NCBI GenBank assembly: GCA_016865505.2
Contig: AP025252.1
Coordinates: forward strand, 806,001 to 870,000
Source of the DNA: Bryobacterales bacterium F-183
Lineage (GTDB): Bacteria; Acidobacteriota; Terriglobia; Bryobacterales; Bryobacteraceae
Length of the DNA stretch: 64,000 nucleotides
Direction: 5' to 3'
Shown here: positions 25,483 to 33,172 of the stretch, piece after piece
Layout: each line of letters opens with the position of its first letter
Position numbering within the stretch: position 1 is the stretch's first letter
Notes under the pieces: generated by a model
Database searches by the model: none
What the model was told of the DNA's origin: nothing
What the model saw: the letters and a program-made list of their open reading frames with translations, nothing else
Made by a program: the position numbers and the translations under genes

Positions 25483-26592
25483 CTAGGTGCCTTTGTAGGT
25501 CAGGACCGGGCGCAACACCCGCGTGACCTTGACCAGGTCCGACTGGGCGCGCAGCACGGACCGGATGTCCTTGTACGCACAGGGCGCTTCCTCCAGCAGG
25601 GCATTGGTGAGGCGACTGTCGTAACAGACATCGCCCATCTGCTTTTGGAGCTCCCGCTGCGAGACCTTGCGCCGCGCTTCGGTACGGCTCATCCGCCGGC
25701 CTGCGCCATGGGCGCTCGACCACAACGCCGGTGCATGTCCTCGACCCTCCACGTGGTAACTCAAGGTCCCCATCGAACCAGGCAGGACACCCGCCACACC
25801 TTGGTACGCGGCCATCGCGCCTTTGCGGTGGATCCAGAGTTCTGCTGTACGTTCGACATGGTTGTGATCGGTGACGATCATGGAGGCCTCGTCCAGGCTC
25901 CCGCCGACGTTCCGCTTCAGGATCTCGCCGACGATCGCCGCCATGGCGCGGCGGGAAGCATCCGCGTACGCCCGGGCATACGCCGCGTCCTGCAGGTACG
26001 CTTCGCCCGATGCGCTGTTGGCATCCAGCCAGCGGAGGCCCTTCGCATCCTCCGCTACCCGGAGATGATGATCGCGAATCGCAGGACCCATGGCGCGGGA
26101 CCCCGAATGGATCATCAGCCATAAGCGACCCTGCTCCTCGTCGCGTTGCAGTTCCAAAAAGTGATTGCCGCTGCCCAAGGTCGCGAACTCGATCGCGCCC
26201 TCTGCGCGACGTAGAGCTTCCAGTGACGGATGGCTCAGCACCAGCGACCGTAACGACTCCGGCTGCCCCACCGTACTTTTGCGATTGTGGCGGCGCGACG
26301 GGATTGCCACTTGCAAGGCTTGCAAGATGCGAGTCCCCATACGCGGCGTGATCGCCGAGGCTTCGATATCGGTCGCGATCGCCAGCATGCCACAGCCGAT
26401 GTCGCCACCGACCGCCTGGGGGTACAGTAGGTGCGAGGTTGCCATGGCGACCCCGATGCAGACCTCGCTTGCCAGATGGACATCCGGCATCACCGCCACC
26501 TGTTGGACGTCCGGCGCAGCGCATAGGCGATGCAGAGCGTCCATCACGTCGCGTCCCGCAGGTTCCGCGAGCCACATGCGAAGGTTACTCAT
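25483..26592 (-). CDS. rtcB: RtcB-family RNA-splicing ligase
   Basis: A 369-residue RtcB joining RNA 2',3'-cyclic phosphate (or 3'-phosphate) to 5'-OH ends with GTP and Mn2+. Key motifs: VMPDVHLASEVCIGVAM, GGDIGCGM (metal Asp/Cys), GSGNHFLELQ, HSGSRAMG and HGAGRRMSRTEAR, whose His takes the GMP in the known mechanism. It is shorter than E. coli RtcB (408) and of the RtcB2-like type. ATG 26592 lies within the last codons of an RbfA-like gene (8-base overlap), so the two are probably co-translated. A start six codons upstream is possible. Confidence 0.93.
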   Translation of the reverse strand: MSNLRMWLAEPAGRDVMDALHRLCAAPDVQQVAVMPDVHLASEVCIGVAMATSHLLYPQAVGGDIGCGMLAIATDIEASAITPRMGTRILQALQVAIPSRRHNRKSTVGQPESLRSLVLSHPSLEALRRAEGAIEFATLGSGNHFLELQRDEEQGRLWLMIHSGSRAMGPAIRDHHLRVAEDAKGLRWLDANSASGEAYLQDAAYARAYADASRRAMAAIVGEILKRNVGGSLDEASMIVTDHNHVERTAELWIHRKGAMAAYQGVAGVLPGSMGTLSYHVEGRGHAPALWSSAHGAGRRMSRTEARRKVSQRELQKQMGDVCYDSRLTNALLEEAPCAYKDIRSVLRAQSDLVKVTRVLRPVLTYKGT

Positions 26593-26959
26593 AGGCGGCA
26601 GCCTCCGCACTCAGGCAGGGGACGAAGCAGAGTTCCGGCGCGCGTTTGCGGTGGATTGCGGCCGCGACCTCGCTTCGCAGTAGGGCGGTTCTTGCGGTCA
26701 GATCCGCGAACGCCGCAGCGTCGCGCACGATGGTGTACACGAGCAGGCGTCCGCAATCCGGCGCGGGCAGTACTTCGTCGACGAATGCATCACCGGCGAG
26801 GATGAGGTTTAGCGCGCGTTGTACCTGACGGCAGAACTGGCGCGTTTTCCGTTCCTGTTGACGCTGGGTTCCAAGGGTGGACGTCTCAGCGTAGTCATCA
26901 TCGTGCGGATCAAGGCCGGGCTCACAGGCGAAGGAGCCACGGCGAATGTGGTGTTTCAG
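26585..26959 (-). CDS. RbfA-like small protein, probable CTG start
   Basis: A 124-codon frame ending TAT GAG TAA across the rtcB start. The product has RbfA features: RKTRQFCRQVQRALNLIL, a beta hairpin around PAPDCGRLLVYTIVRD, a helix, and KRAPELCFVPCLSAEAAAYE, matching the (K/R)RxPELRFxxD end of ribosome-binding factor A. There is no in-frame ATG, GTG or TTG between the upstream stop and the homologous part. The CTG at 26957-26959 has AAGGGA about seven bases upstream and overlaps the previous frame's TGA (CTGA). Coupling to rtcB suggests an RNA-repair or ribosome-linked role; that is inference. Confidence 0.65.
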   Translation of the reverse strand: MKHHIRRGSFACEPGLDPHDDDYAETSTLGTQRQQERKTRQFCRQVQRALNLILAGDAFVDEVLPAPDCGRLLVYTIVRDAAAFADLTARTALLRSEVAAAIHRKRAPELCFVPCLSAEAAAYE

Positions 26960-27186
26960 AAAATGTCCCTTTGGGTGTTGACCAGACGAACACCGCCGCC
27001 CTGCGTATAGACTTGCAAGGGCAGCGCCAGCAAGAATGCCGGACGATGAGCGTCAGCCTGAAGGGGGGGGGTTAGATCTGCGCGGAGGACAGGTTCAGGC
27101 TCGACGGCATCGTGTGTTGTGAAATAGGGGACATGGCGGCGAACTCCTGAATCTTTGAGTAGTATGGCGGATTCGCGCGAGAAACG
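26956..27186 (-). other. Coding-like open frame without a usual start, containing a C9 tract
   Basis: Between the stop of the unknown gene at 27187 and the RbfA-like gene, one minus-strand frame stays open for 76 codons and reads like protein (ends LPLQVYTQGGGVRLVNTQ then RDIF and TGA). It has no ATG or GTG; only internal TTGs. A 20-codon frame in another phase (27072-27134, ATG with GGAG nine bases upstream, MSPISQHTMPSSLNLSSAQI) starts inside it and stops just before nine consecutive C. Together they look like one small gene split by a frameshift, or two overlapping peptides. No family recognised. Confidence 0.35.
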
Positions 27187-28173
27187 CTAGCCCACCGTAC
27201 CCGTAAGATTCACCCGCATCCCACCGGGACTGGTGGCGGTGGACGTCAGTTCCGCGCGCAGGTGGACGGCCCAGCGCACCACAGGACTCAACGCCAACCC
27301 ACGGCTTTCGATCTCCGGCCAGGGGTCCATGCTCGAACAAGACCCGATCCACACCACCTGCTCGAACTCGACGTTGTACTCGTGTACGTCGCCCGCCCAG
27401 TTTTCGGACGTGAAGATGGCGCCGGGCATGTCGTAGTCCAGGATGTGCCCTGTGGCGGTGAGTTCGCCGGTAAAGACTCCCAACGGCGCGGCGTCCTGCG
27501 GCCGGAAGAGGCTTGTGTCGTTCTGGCCGGGACGCGCGGCGCTGAACCCGGTGCGCGACGGTAACAACGGACGGCCCTGTGCATCGCGGCCACTCAAGCG
27601 GACGCCCGTAATGCGGCGGGCCTGAAACATGGGGATTCGTACGTGACGCTGAAAGTCCGCTGGCTCCACTGCGCCGATGATTTCCACCATGCCGCCGTAG
27701 CGTATGCCGTCGGTGTCCGTCGCCGCGTGTACCGACCGGAACGACGTAGGACCAAGCCTGCCGAAATCGTGTCCACCCTGCGCGCCGTACTGCGTGGTGA
27801 GGTACGCCTGAACAGCGCTCCACCGCGGATTGTGCGAACTCACGCGGCCACGCCCCACCACTTGCAGGGTGGCGCGTACAAACCAGATGCGGACGCCCTG
27901 TCCGCTGCCGCCGTCCGATACCTGTACCCAACCCGGTTGAGGAGGCCGCGCCAGGCGAATACGGCGTGGATTGCCGCTATCGGGCGACAGCAACGACGCG
28001 GCATCGCCCGCGGAAGTACGAGCGGTCCAGCGCGGGGTACCGCTTGCGCTTTCGAGCAGCACCTGTTGGGGCGCCCAGTCATAGCGGAAGTAAAATTCGT
28101 TGGCCCCGTGCTGCGGGCTGAGGCCGGGGTGTAGATCCCGAAATGTCTTAGCGCCGTGTACCTGAATCGACAT
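27187..28173 (-). CDS. Uncharacterised beta-rich protein coupled to the hydrolase fusion
   Basis: A 328-residue protein without signal peptide or membrane helix. It is rich in short strands and Gly/Pro turns (YFRYDWAPQQVLLESASG, GWVQVSDGGSGQGVRIWFV broken here), with later VRWAVHLRAELTSTATSPGG. I do not recognise the family. The start lies inside the last codons of the upstream hydrolase fusion (26-base overlap), a strong sign of translational coupling, so the products may work together. It could be a carbohydrate-binding or structural partner, but nothing specific supports that. Confidence 0.7.
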   Translation of the reverse strand: MSIQVHGAKTFRDLHPGLSPQHGANEFYFRYDWAPQQVLLESASGTPRWTARTSAGDAASLLSPDSGNPRRIRLARPPQPGWVQVSDGGSGQGVRIWFVRATLQVVGRGRVSSHNPRWSAVQAYLTTQYGAQGGHDFGRLGPTSFRSVHAATDTDGIRYGGMVEIIGAVEPADFQRHVRIPMFQARRITGVRLSGRDAQGRPLLPSRTGFSAARPGQNDTSLFRPQDAAPLGVFTGELTATGHILDYDMPGAIFTSENWAGDVHEYNVEFEQVVWIGSCSSMDPWPEIESRGLALSPVVRWAVHLRAELTSTATSPGGMRVNLTGTVG

Positions 28174-30646
28174 CCGTCACCTGAATCGTGGCATCGGGAA
28201 AGAAGAACCAGCGGCGATAGCCTGCGCCTCCGCGCACGGCTCCGCCCAGTTCCTCGTTATCGCCGAGGCTCATGCGGACCATCCCACTACCATACGCGAA
28301 GTACGGCAAAACTTTGGATCGTTTGGCCGACACAAGCTTTGGATTGAAGCCTACACCGAACTCCCGGAAGCGCAGAGCGGTGTCGCCACCGTCCTTCAGA
28401 GCGGCTTGTACAGCAGCGCGGCCGGAGTCCGCTTCGACGCGCGTCACCTTGCCCTTCTCAATCGTCAGGCGGACGTTGCGGGCGTAGTCGGTTCCAAAGC
28501 GGCCTTCGGGCACGACGATGACGCCGTTTGCGGTCTCCTCCAACGGCGCGACGCGCAGGACGCCGGCGGGGAACTCGATTTCACGATCCACGCGGACCTT
28601 CGCCGTCTTCATGCGTTCGGCGGAGGCGTCGCCATCCTGCTTGTTGAAGGGGCGGTCGCCGACGCGGAAGGAGATGTCGGTTCCGGCGGGAGTCCTGACA
28701 TGCACGGTGCCTTTACGCAGTTGGGCGATCATGGCGTCCTGCTGGGAGGATAGCGCCGCATAGTCGATGTCCAGCGCGTCTGCGTACAGGCGGTCGTACT
28801 CGAGGGGATGTACGGTCGGGAGTCCATCGGCAAGGACACTGCCTCCGTTCCAATGGAAGTGGATCTCGCGATGCGCGCCTCCGGCATCGAGCCACTTGAT
28901 CAGCGCGCGAGTCTCGCAGGAGGTCACCTCGCGGGACTCTTCGCGGAAGGGCATCCAGAAGTAGACGGTCGCGTCGTCGAGCAGCTTGACGAAGTCACCG
29001 CAGCCGCTGATGGCGGGCTCTTTGGACTTGGCCGCATACGGCAAGCTGGCGGCAACAATGGCTCCCACGGCACGAATCTCGTCCTCAACGGGTTTGGTGA
29101 GGCCCTGCATGTAGTCGGGATCAAAGCGTACGATCACCTTTTCGCCCTTGCTCAACTTGAGCGCGCCGACCAGGCGCTTGGCAGTCGCCGTGTAGTCCAC
29201 GGGGGGTTGCGCGACGCGGGCAAAGTCCTGGTCCTGAAAGCGCAGCGACTCGATGTCGCCCTGGCCGTTGAGGCGGAAGCTCACCAGGCCTTCGAGTGCG
29301 CCGCTACGGATGGCGAAAGTATCAAAGTGCAGATGTTCGAGGGTCGCGCGGCGGGCCGCCCATTCGATCTGCAGCGCGCCTTTGCCCGTCATCGACACAC
29401 GCGCAAGGCCGTACGCAGGCTCGGTGTAGTCGCCCACGTAGGACGTCAACGGCAGGGACGGCTTGGTGTCCGGAATCTTCTTGGGGTTGAACTTTTCCGC
29501 AGCCGCGGCCTTGGCGCCACGATCGATCAGGAACTTGTCCCAGTCCTTGCCTGCGGGAGCTTTGAGGATGTGGTCCACGATCTTCCAACGCAGCGCCTCC
29601 GGCATGTTGTCGGACCCGAGGTTCGCCAGAACAATGATTCCCAGCTTTTGTTTTGGCAGCATCTGCGCGCGAAAACCATCAATCGCGCCGCCGTGGTTGA
29701 TGACGTGTTCGCCGCGGAAGTCCTGCAGGAACCAGCCCAGACCGTAGCTCATCTGGTTGGTTTCGTCCGTAAAGTTGCGGCCCCATTGCGACGGCTGCAT
29801 GTGCATCTGCGGCGTGTGCGTTTCGCGTAGCGACTTTTCGGTGATCGCGAGCGGCTTGCCGCCATTCAGGTGGACGCGGACCCAGCGCGCGAGGTCCTCA
29901 ACGTTGGAATTCATCGAGCCGGCGGGCGCGATGTTATCGAGGTTCAGCCACGGGATCTGGGTCACTTTGCCCTGGCGCTTGGCATGTGGCGAGGCTGCAT
30001 CGGAGGTCTTGTGTACATCGTGCGTCGAGTAGGTGGTCGACGCCATGCCCAGCGGACCCACGATTCGCTGCTGTACCAATTCTTCCCAGGACTTCGCACC
30101 GGACGCTGCGACGGCCACTTGTCCCGCAGCGAGGAACATCAGGTTCTGATACTGCCAGGTGGACCGGAACGGTTTGGTCAACTTGACGCGCGTGACGCGA
30201 TCCATGAGTTCGTCGCGATCCCACGGGGAGCCGTACCAAAGTGAGTCATTACGGGCGAGGCCGGTGCGGTGGGACAAGAGATCGCGCACGGTGACGAGCT
30301 CGGAGGCGGAGGGGTCGGCAAGGCGGAAGTCCGGTAGATGCTTGCGGACGGGATCGTCCCAATCGAGCTTGCCTTCGTCGACAAGCATACCGATGAGGGT
30401 GGCGGTAAAGGCTTTGGTGGTGGACGCGATGGCAAAGACGGTTTTGGGAGTCACCGGGTCCGGTTTGCCGAGGGTTTTGACGCCGTAGCCCTGCTGATAG
30501 ATGGTACGAGTGGGGTCGACTATGGCGATGGCGACGCCGGGAGCTTTCCACGCCTGCATCGATTCGCGAGCCAGCTTGTCGACCACAGCGGGGTCGACTT
30601 GAGCAACCGTGGTGAGCAGTAAGGCGGGAAGCAGCAGCAGCGGCAT
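28148..30646 (-). CDS. Beta-lactamase-type serine hydrolase fused to an M29-like aminopeptidase domain
   Basis: An 832-residue exported protein (signal peptide MPLLLLPALLLTTVAQ). Residues ~17-350 are a beta-lactamase-related domain with the catalytic STTK (75-78) and a Y-x-N at WQYQNLMF. After a beta linker (~400-480), residues ~490-832 look like a thermophilic-aminopeptidase (M29/AmpS)-like domain: VDREIEFPAGVLRVAPLEE, GRFGTDYARNVRLTIEKGKV and FREFGVGFNPK, then GSGMVRMSLGDNEELGG. Metal ligands are only partly identifiable. The two domains would act on peptides or peptidoglycan outside the cytoplasm. Both domain types are usually separate proteins. Confidence 0.75.
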   Translation of the reverse strand: MPLLLLPALLLTTVAQVDPAVVDKLARESMQAWKAPGVAIAIVDPTRTIYQQGYGVKTLGKPDPVTPKTVFAIASTTKAFTATLIGMLVDEGKLDWDDPVRKHLPDFRLADPSASELVTVRDLLSHRTGLARNDSLWYGSPWDRDELMDRVTRVKLTKPFRSTWQYQNLMFLAAGQVAVAASGAKSWEELVQQRIVGPLGMASTTYSTHDVHKTSDAASPHAKRQGKVTQIPWLNLDNIAPAGSMNSNVEDLARWVRVHLNGGKPLAITEKSLRETHTPQMHMQPSQWGRNFTDETNQMSYGLGWFLQDFRGEHVINHGGAIDGFRAQMLPKQKLGIIVLANLGSDNMPEALRWKIVDHILKAPAGKDWDKFLIDRGAKAAAAEKFNPKKIPDTKPSLPLTSYVGDYTEPAYGLARVSMTGKGALQIEWAARRATLEHLHFDTFAIRSGALEGLVSFRLNGQGDIESLRFQDQDFARVAQPPVDYTATAKRLVGALKLSKGEKVIVRFDPDYMQGLTKPVEDEIRAVGAIVAASLPYAAKSKEPAISGCGDFVKLLDDATVYFWMPFREESREVTSCETRALIKWLDAGGAHREIHFHWNGGSVLADGLPTVHPLEYDRLYADALDIDYAALSSQQDAMIAQLRKGTVHVRTPAGTDISFRVGDRPFNKQDGDASAERMKTAKVRVDREIEFPAGVLRVAPLEETANGVIVVPEGRFGTDYARNVRLTIEKGKVTRVEADSGRAAVQAALKDGGDTALRFREFGVGFNPKLVSAKRSKVLPYFAYGSGMVRMSLGDNEELGGAVRGGAGYRRWFFFPDATIQVTDVDSGTRR

Positions 30647-30736
30647 TTTTCGATGATGCCACGATGTGCACTTTTCTCACACAAGTGGCAACCGTCGTGC
30701 ATCCATGATTAGGGACTGGAGCCCACAACGTCCGAA

Positions 30737-31144
30737 ATGCAACGCTACCTTTTTTCTTACGCCGGAGCGGCGCTAGCTTTTCTCGCCCTCGATTTTGCCT
30801 GGCTGATGATCATGAACAAGCGGCTGTACAAGCCGGTGCTGGGCCCGATCATGCTGGAAACTCCTCGCATGGCGCCGATCGCGCTGTTCTACTTGATTTA
30901 CCTCGCGGGGATCGTGCTGTTTGCCGTCTCCCCCGCCCTGCGGGATAACAACTGGCGCACGGCGGCGATGATGGGCGCGGCCTTTGGCTTCGTGGCGTAT
31001 GCGACGTATGACCTCACCAATCACGCGACGCTGACGGTGTGGCAGAGCCACATCACGATGATCGATCTGGCTTGGGGAACATTCGTTACGGCTTGTGGCG
31101 CGGTCGGCGGGTATCTGATGGCCGATTGGCTCGGCGGAAAATGA
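30737..31144 (+). CDS. DUF2177 family membrane protein
   Basis: A 135-residue protein with four membrane helices (LFSYAGAALAFLALDFAWLM; ALFYLIYLAGIVLFAV; GAAFGFVAYATYDLTNHATL; TFVTACGAVGGYLMADWL). The DUF2177 signature is clear: DFAWL near the start, FYLIY(L/A)xG, the YATYDLTNxATL motif and W(G)xxxxxxx at the end. Function unknown. A strong terminator follows immediately. Confidence 0.92.
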   Translation: MQRYLFSYAGAALAFLALDFAWLMIMNKRLYKPVLGPIMLETPRMAPIALFYLIYLAGIVLFAVSPALRDNNWRTAAMMGAAFGFVAYATYDLTNHATLTVWQSHITMIDLAWGTFVTACGAVGGYLMADWLGGK

Positions 31145-31145
31145 G

Positions 31146-31186
31146 AAAGGCGGTGGACCCAGGTATTTCGGGCTCCACCGCCTTTT
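31146..31186. terminator. Bidirectional terminator between convergent genes
   Basis: A perfect 12-bp stem AAAGGCGGTGGA / TCCACCGCCTTT at 31146-31157 and 31174-31185, loop of 16 bases, with A-run and T-run on the two sides. It begins two bases after the DUF2177 stop and serves the minus-strand DUF465 gene as well. Confidence 0.9.
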
Positions 31187-31244
31187 GACTCAGATATTTT
31201 CGGCACACCTGACAGCGGCCGATCCTCTGTTGGCTCGCGAAGTG

Positions 31245-31478
31245 TTACGCGTGAGCCAGCGCTGCTTTGTGCAGCATACCCTCCATCTCGTCCTTCAATC
31301 GCAATTTCAGCTTTTTCAGACGGTGCTCTTCCTCCTCGTCTTCGGGCGTGAAACTGGACTTGGATTCGAGGGCCTCGAGCTGAGCATGATACGTCGCATG
31401 CTCCTCGGCGAGATGGCGAAAGGCAGGATCGGACGCGATCAGATGTGCCTTCAACTCGTCTTGCGAACTCATCTCCAT
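31245..31478 (-). CDS. DUF465 (YdcH-like) small coiled-coil protein
   Basis: A 77-residue helical hairpin protein: FRHLAEEHATYHAQLEAL, a turn with FTPEDEEEEHRLKKLKLRLKDEM (here FTPEDEEEEHR and LKKLKLRLKDEM) and HKAALAHA. This is the DUF465/YdcH pattern. Role unknown; some homologues are abundant stress-associated proteins. AAAGGAG eleven bases before the first ATG supports the start; a second ATG lies six bases in. Confidence 0.9.
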   Translation of the reverse strand: MEMSSQDELKAHLIASDPAFRHLAEEHATYHAQLEALESKSSFTPEDEEEEHRLKKLKLRLKDEMEGMLHKAALAHA

Positions 31479-31578
31479 AACGTAAGGTTCTCCTTTACCT
31501 TAGAGACTTGTACGCGGCGGCTGGTTCGGCCACGGGTTGATTCGTAGTCGAATCGTCACCGTTTACAACCCAAACCTA

Positions 31579-31995
31579 TCATGGTTTCCTGACCATTACA
31601 ATCCCATCTTCGGGAGGATTTTGATAGTAGTCCTTGCGCACTCCGGACTGGTTGAAACTAAGGGATTTATAGAGCGAAATCGCTCCGTGGTTCGTAGCCC
31701 GCACTTCCAAAAACCATATTCCAGGGCGGCGTTGCATCACCGTTTCGAGCAAAAGCCGCCCGTAACCGTTGCGCCGGTGTTCCACACCCACCACCAGGTT
31801 GATCACCTCGAACTCCTCGTCCAGGTACACGGCGCGGGTGGCCACAAACGCCACCACACCCTGCCCGGGGACGTCCGCCACCCAGGTTTCGAAGTACAGG
31901 TAATCTTGCGGCTTCCAGGGGCTGGCATCGCCTTGGATCGCCGCAATCGCCGGCAGATCAGCTTTGGTGAGGTACCGGATCTCAGGCAGCGGCAT
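31579..31995 (-). CDS. rimI: Ribosomal protein S18 alanine N-acetyltransferase
   Basis: A 138-residue GNAT acetyltransferase of the RimI type. The acetyl-CoA loop is VEHRRNGYGRLLLE (V-x-x-x-x-R/Q-x-x-G-x-G), with the family-typical LEVRATNHGAISLYKSLSF and KDYYQNPPEDGIVM at the end. RimI acetylates the N-terminal Ala of S18 and related proteins. ATG 31995 lies 14 bases inside the upstream MFS gene, suggesting coupled translation; a longer in-frame start would extend deep into that gene. Confidence 0.88.
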   Translation of the reverse strand: MPLPEIRYLTKADLPAIAAIQGDASPWKPQDYLYFETWVADVPGQGVVAFVATRAVYLDEEFEVINLVVGVEHRRNGYGRLLLETVMQRRPGIWFLEVRATNHGAISLYKSLSFNQSGVRKDYYQNPPEDGIVMVRKP

Positions 31996-33172
31996 CGTCA
32001 CGGTGGGACCACCATAGGGCAATGCAGGCCAGCAATGGGAAGACAGATAGGACGACGCAGACGGGTCCAAAGCCCGATTGATCGACAGCCCTGCCAATCA
32101 GCGGCGACGTCACGGCTTGCATCAGGCCGAACGCAGCGGTCAACGTCGCGACCCCGAATCCCGCACGACCTGCGCCGTAGAGGTCAATCGGCATGGCGTA
32201 CACATTGGCGCTCATCGCGACCACCGCAAAGAAACTTGCGCAGATGAGCACAGTCGCAGCGGCGGCTGAATGTACAAACGGCAGCGCCGCGGTGGACAGC
32301 ACAGCCAGGCCTGCCGCCCAGCACACCGTCATACGCGCGCGGAACACCGGTACACCGCGGGACATCAGGCGGAAAACCACCGCGCCGCCCGTGAGTCCGC
32401 CAAGCGTCGCGAAAATCGGAGGCACCAGCGCGTAGCGTGTGTTGGCAAGTTCCTGCGGCATGGAGTGGGTCTGGACAAAGTACAGCGTGGTCCAACTGGT
32501 CCAAAAGCTGTACAGGATCATCGACAGGATGTTGGCCGCGACTATGCCCAAAAAGCGGCGGTCCCGCAGGATGGCGCGGATGGGCATCGAGTTCTGCGCG
32601 TTAGCCAGCACCGCCGCCTGCCCGGGGATCGCGCGCGAGGTGAACCACCACAGTGGAATCCAGAGCAAGCCGCCGAGGCCAGCGTAGACGTAAATGCTGC
32701 GCCAGCCGACCTCGTTGCCAAAACTCCCCACCAGAAACGGCGCGGTTACCCCGGCAAGCGACAGCCCCAACTGATTCAGTCCCGTGCCGATGGCAAGTTC
32801 GCTTGACTTGAGGTACCGCGCATTCGCCTTGCCGAACGCCGGAATCGACCCGGCTTCCGCGACACCCAAGGCCGCACGGCAGGCCAGCAGCATCGCTGCG
32901 GAACTGGCAAAGCCCGTAACCGTCGCGACGGCCGACCACGCGGCGACCGAGATCATGATGCCCTTGTCGAGCCCGATACGATCCAGCCACCAGCCCACGA
33001 ACATCGACGAAAAGGCGTACGTCAGAGCGAACGCCGACAACAGATTCGCGAACTCCTGGTTGTTCAGCGCGAACTCCGTTTTGATCAGCGGCGCGGCGGC
33101 GGAAAGAATCTGGCGATCGAGGTAATTGCAGAACGACGAGAGGATGAAGATGCCGATGGCAAGCCATCTCAT
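31982..33172 (-). CDS. Major facilitator superfamily transporter (ACS-like)
   Basis: A 396-residue, twelve-helix permease. The first loop shows FVGWWLDRIGLDKG (the G-x-x-x-D-R-x-G-R/K loop motif between helices 2 and 3), preceded by FILSSFCNYLDRQIL, the NYLDR-type start of anion:cation symporters such as hexuronate carriers. Central charged loop around 190-210. Substrate is probably an organic acid but not determinable. It overlaps the TPR gene stop by ATGA and rimI by 14 bases, so three genes form an operon. Confidence 0.88.
   Translation of the reverse strand: MRWLAIGIFILSSFCNYLDRQILSAAAPLIKTEFALNNQEFANLLSAFALTYAFSSMFVGWWLDRIGLDKGIMISVAAWSAVATVTGFASSAAMLLACRAALGVAEAGSIPAFGKANARYLKSSELAIGTGLNQLGLSLAGVTAPFLVGSFGNEVGWRSIYVYAGLGGLLWIPLWWFTSRAIPGQAAVLANAQNSMPIRAILRDRRFLGIVAANILSMILYSFWTSWTTLYFVQTHSMPQELANTRYALVPPIFATLGGLTGGAVVFRLMSRGVPVFRARMTVCWAAGLAVLSTAALPFVHSAAAATVLICASFFAVVAMSANVYAMPIDLYGAGRAGFGVATLTAAFGLMQAVTSPLIGRAVDQSGFGPVCVVLSVFPLLACIALWWSHRDDAAA

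Noticed and set aside
24740-26575. 611-codon minus-strand frame spanning the MBL and rtcB genes
   Set aside because: Out-of-frame reading of two well-supported genes; Arg/Pro/Gly-rich without motifs.
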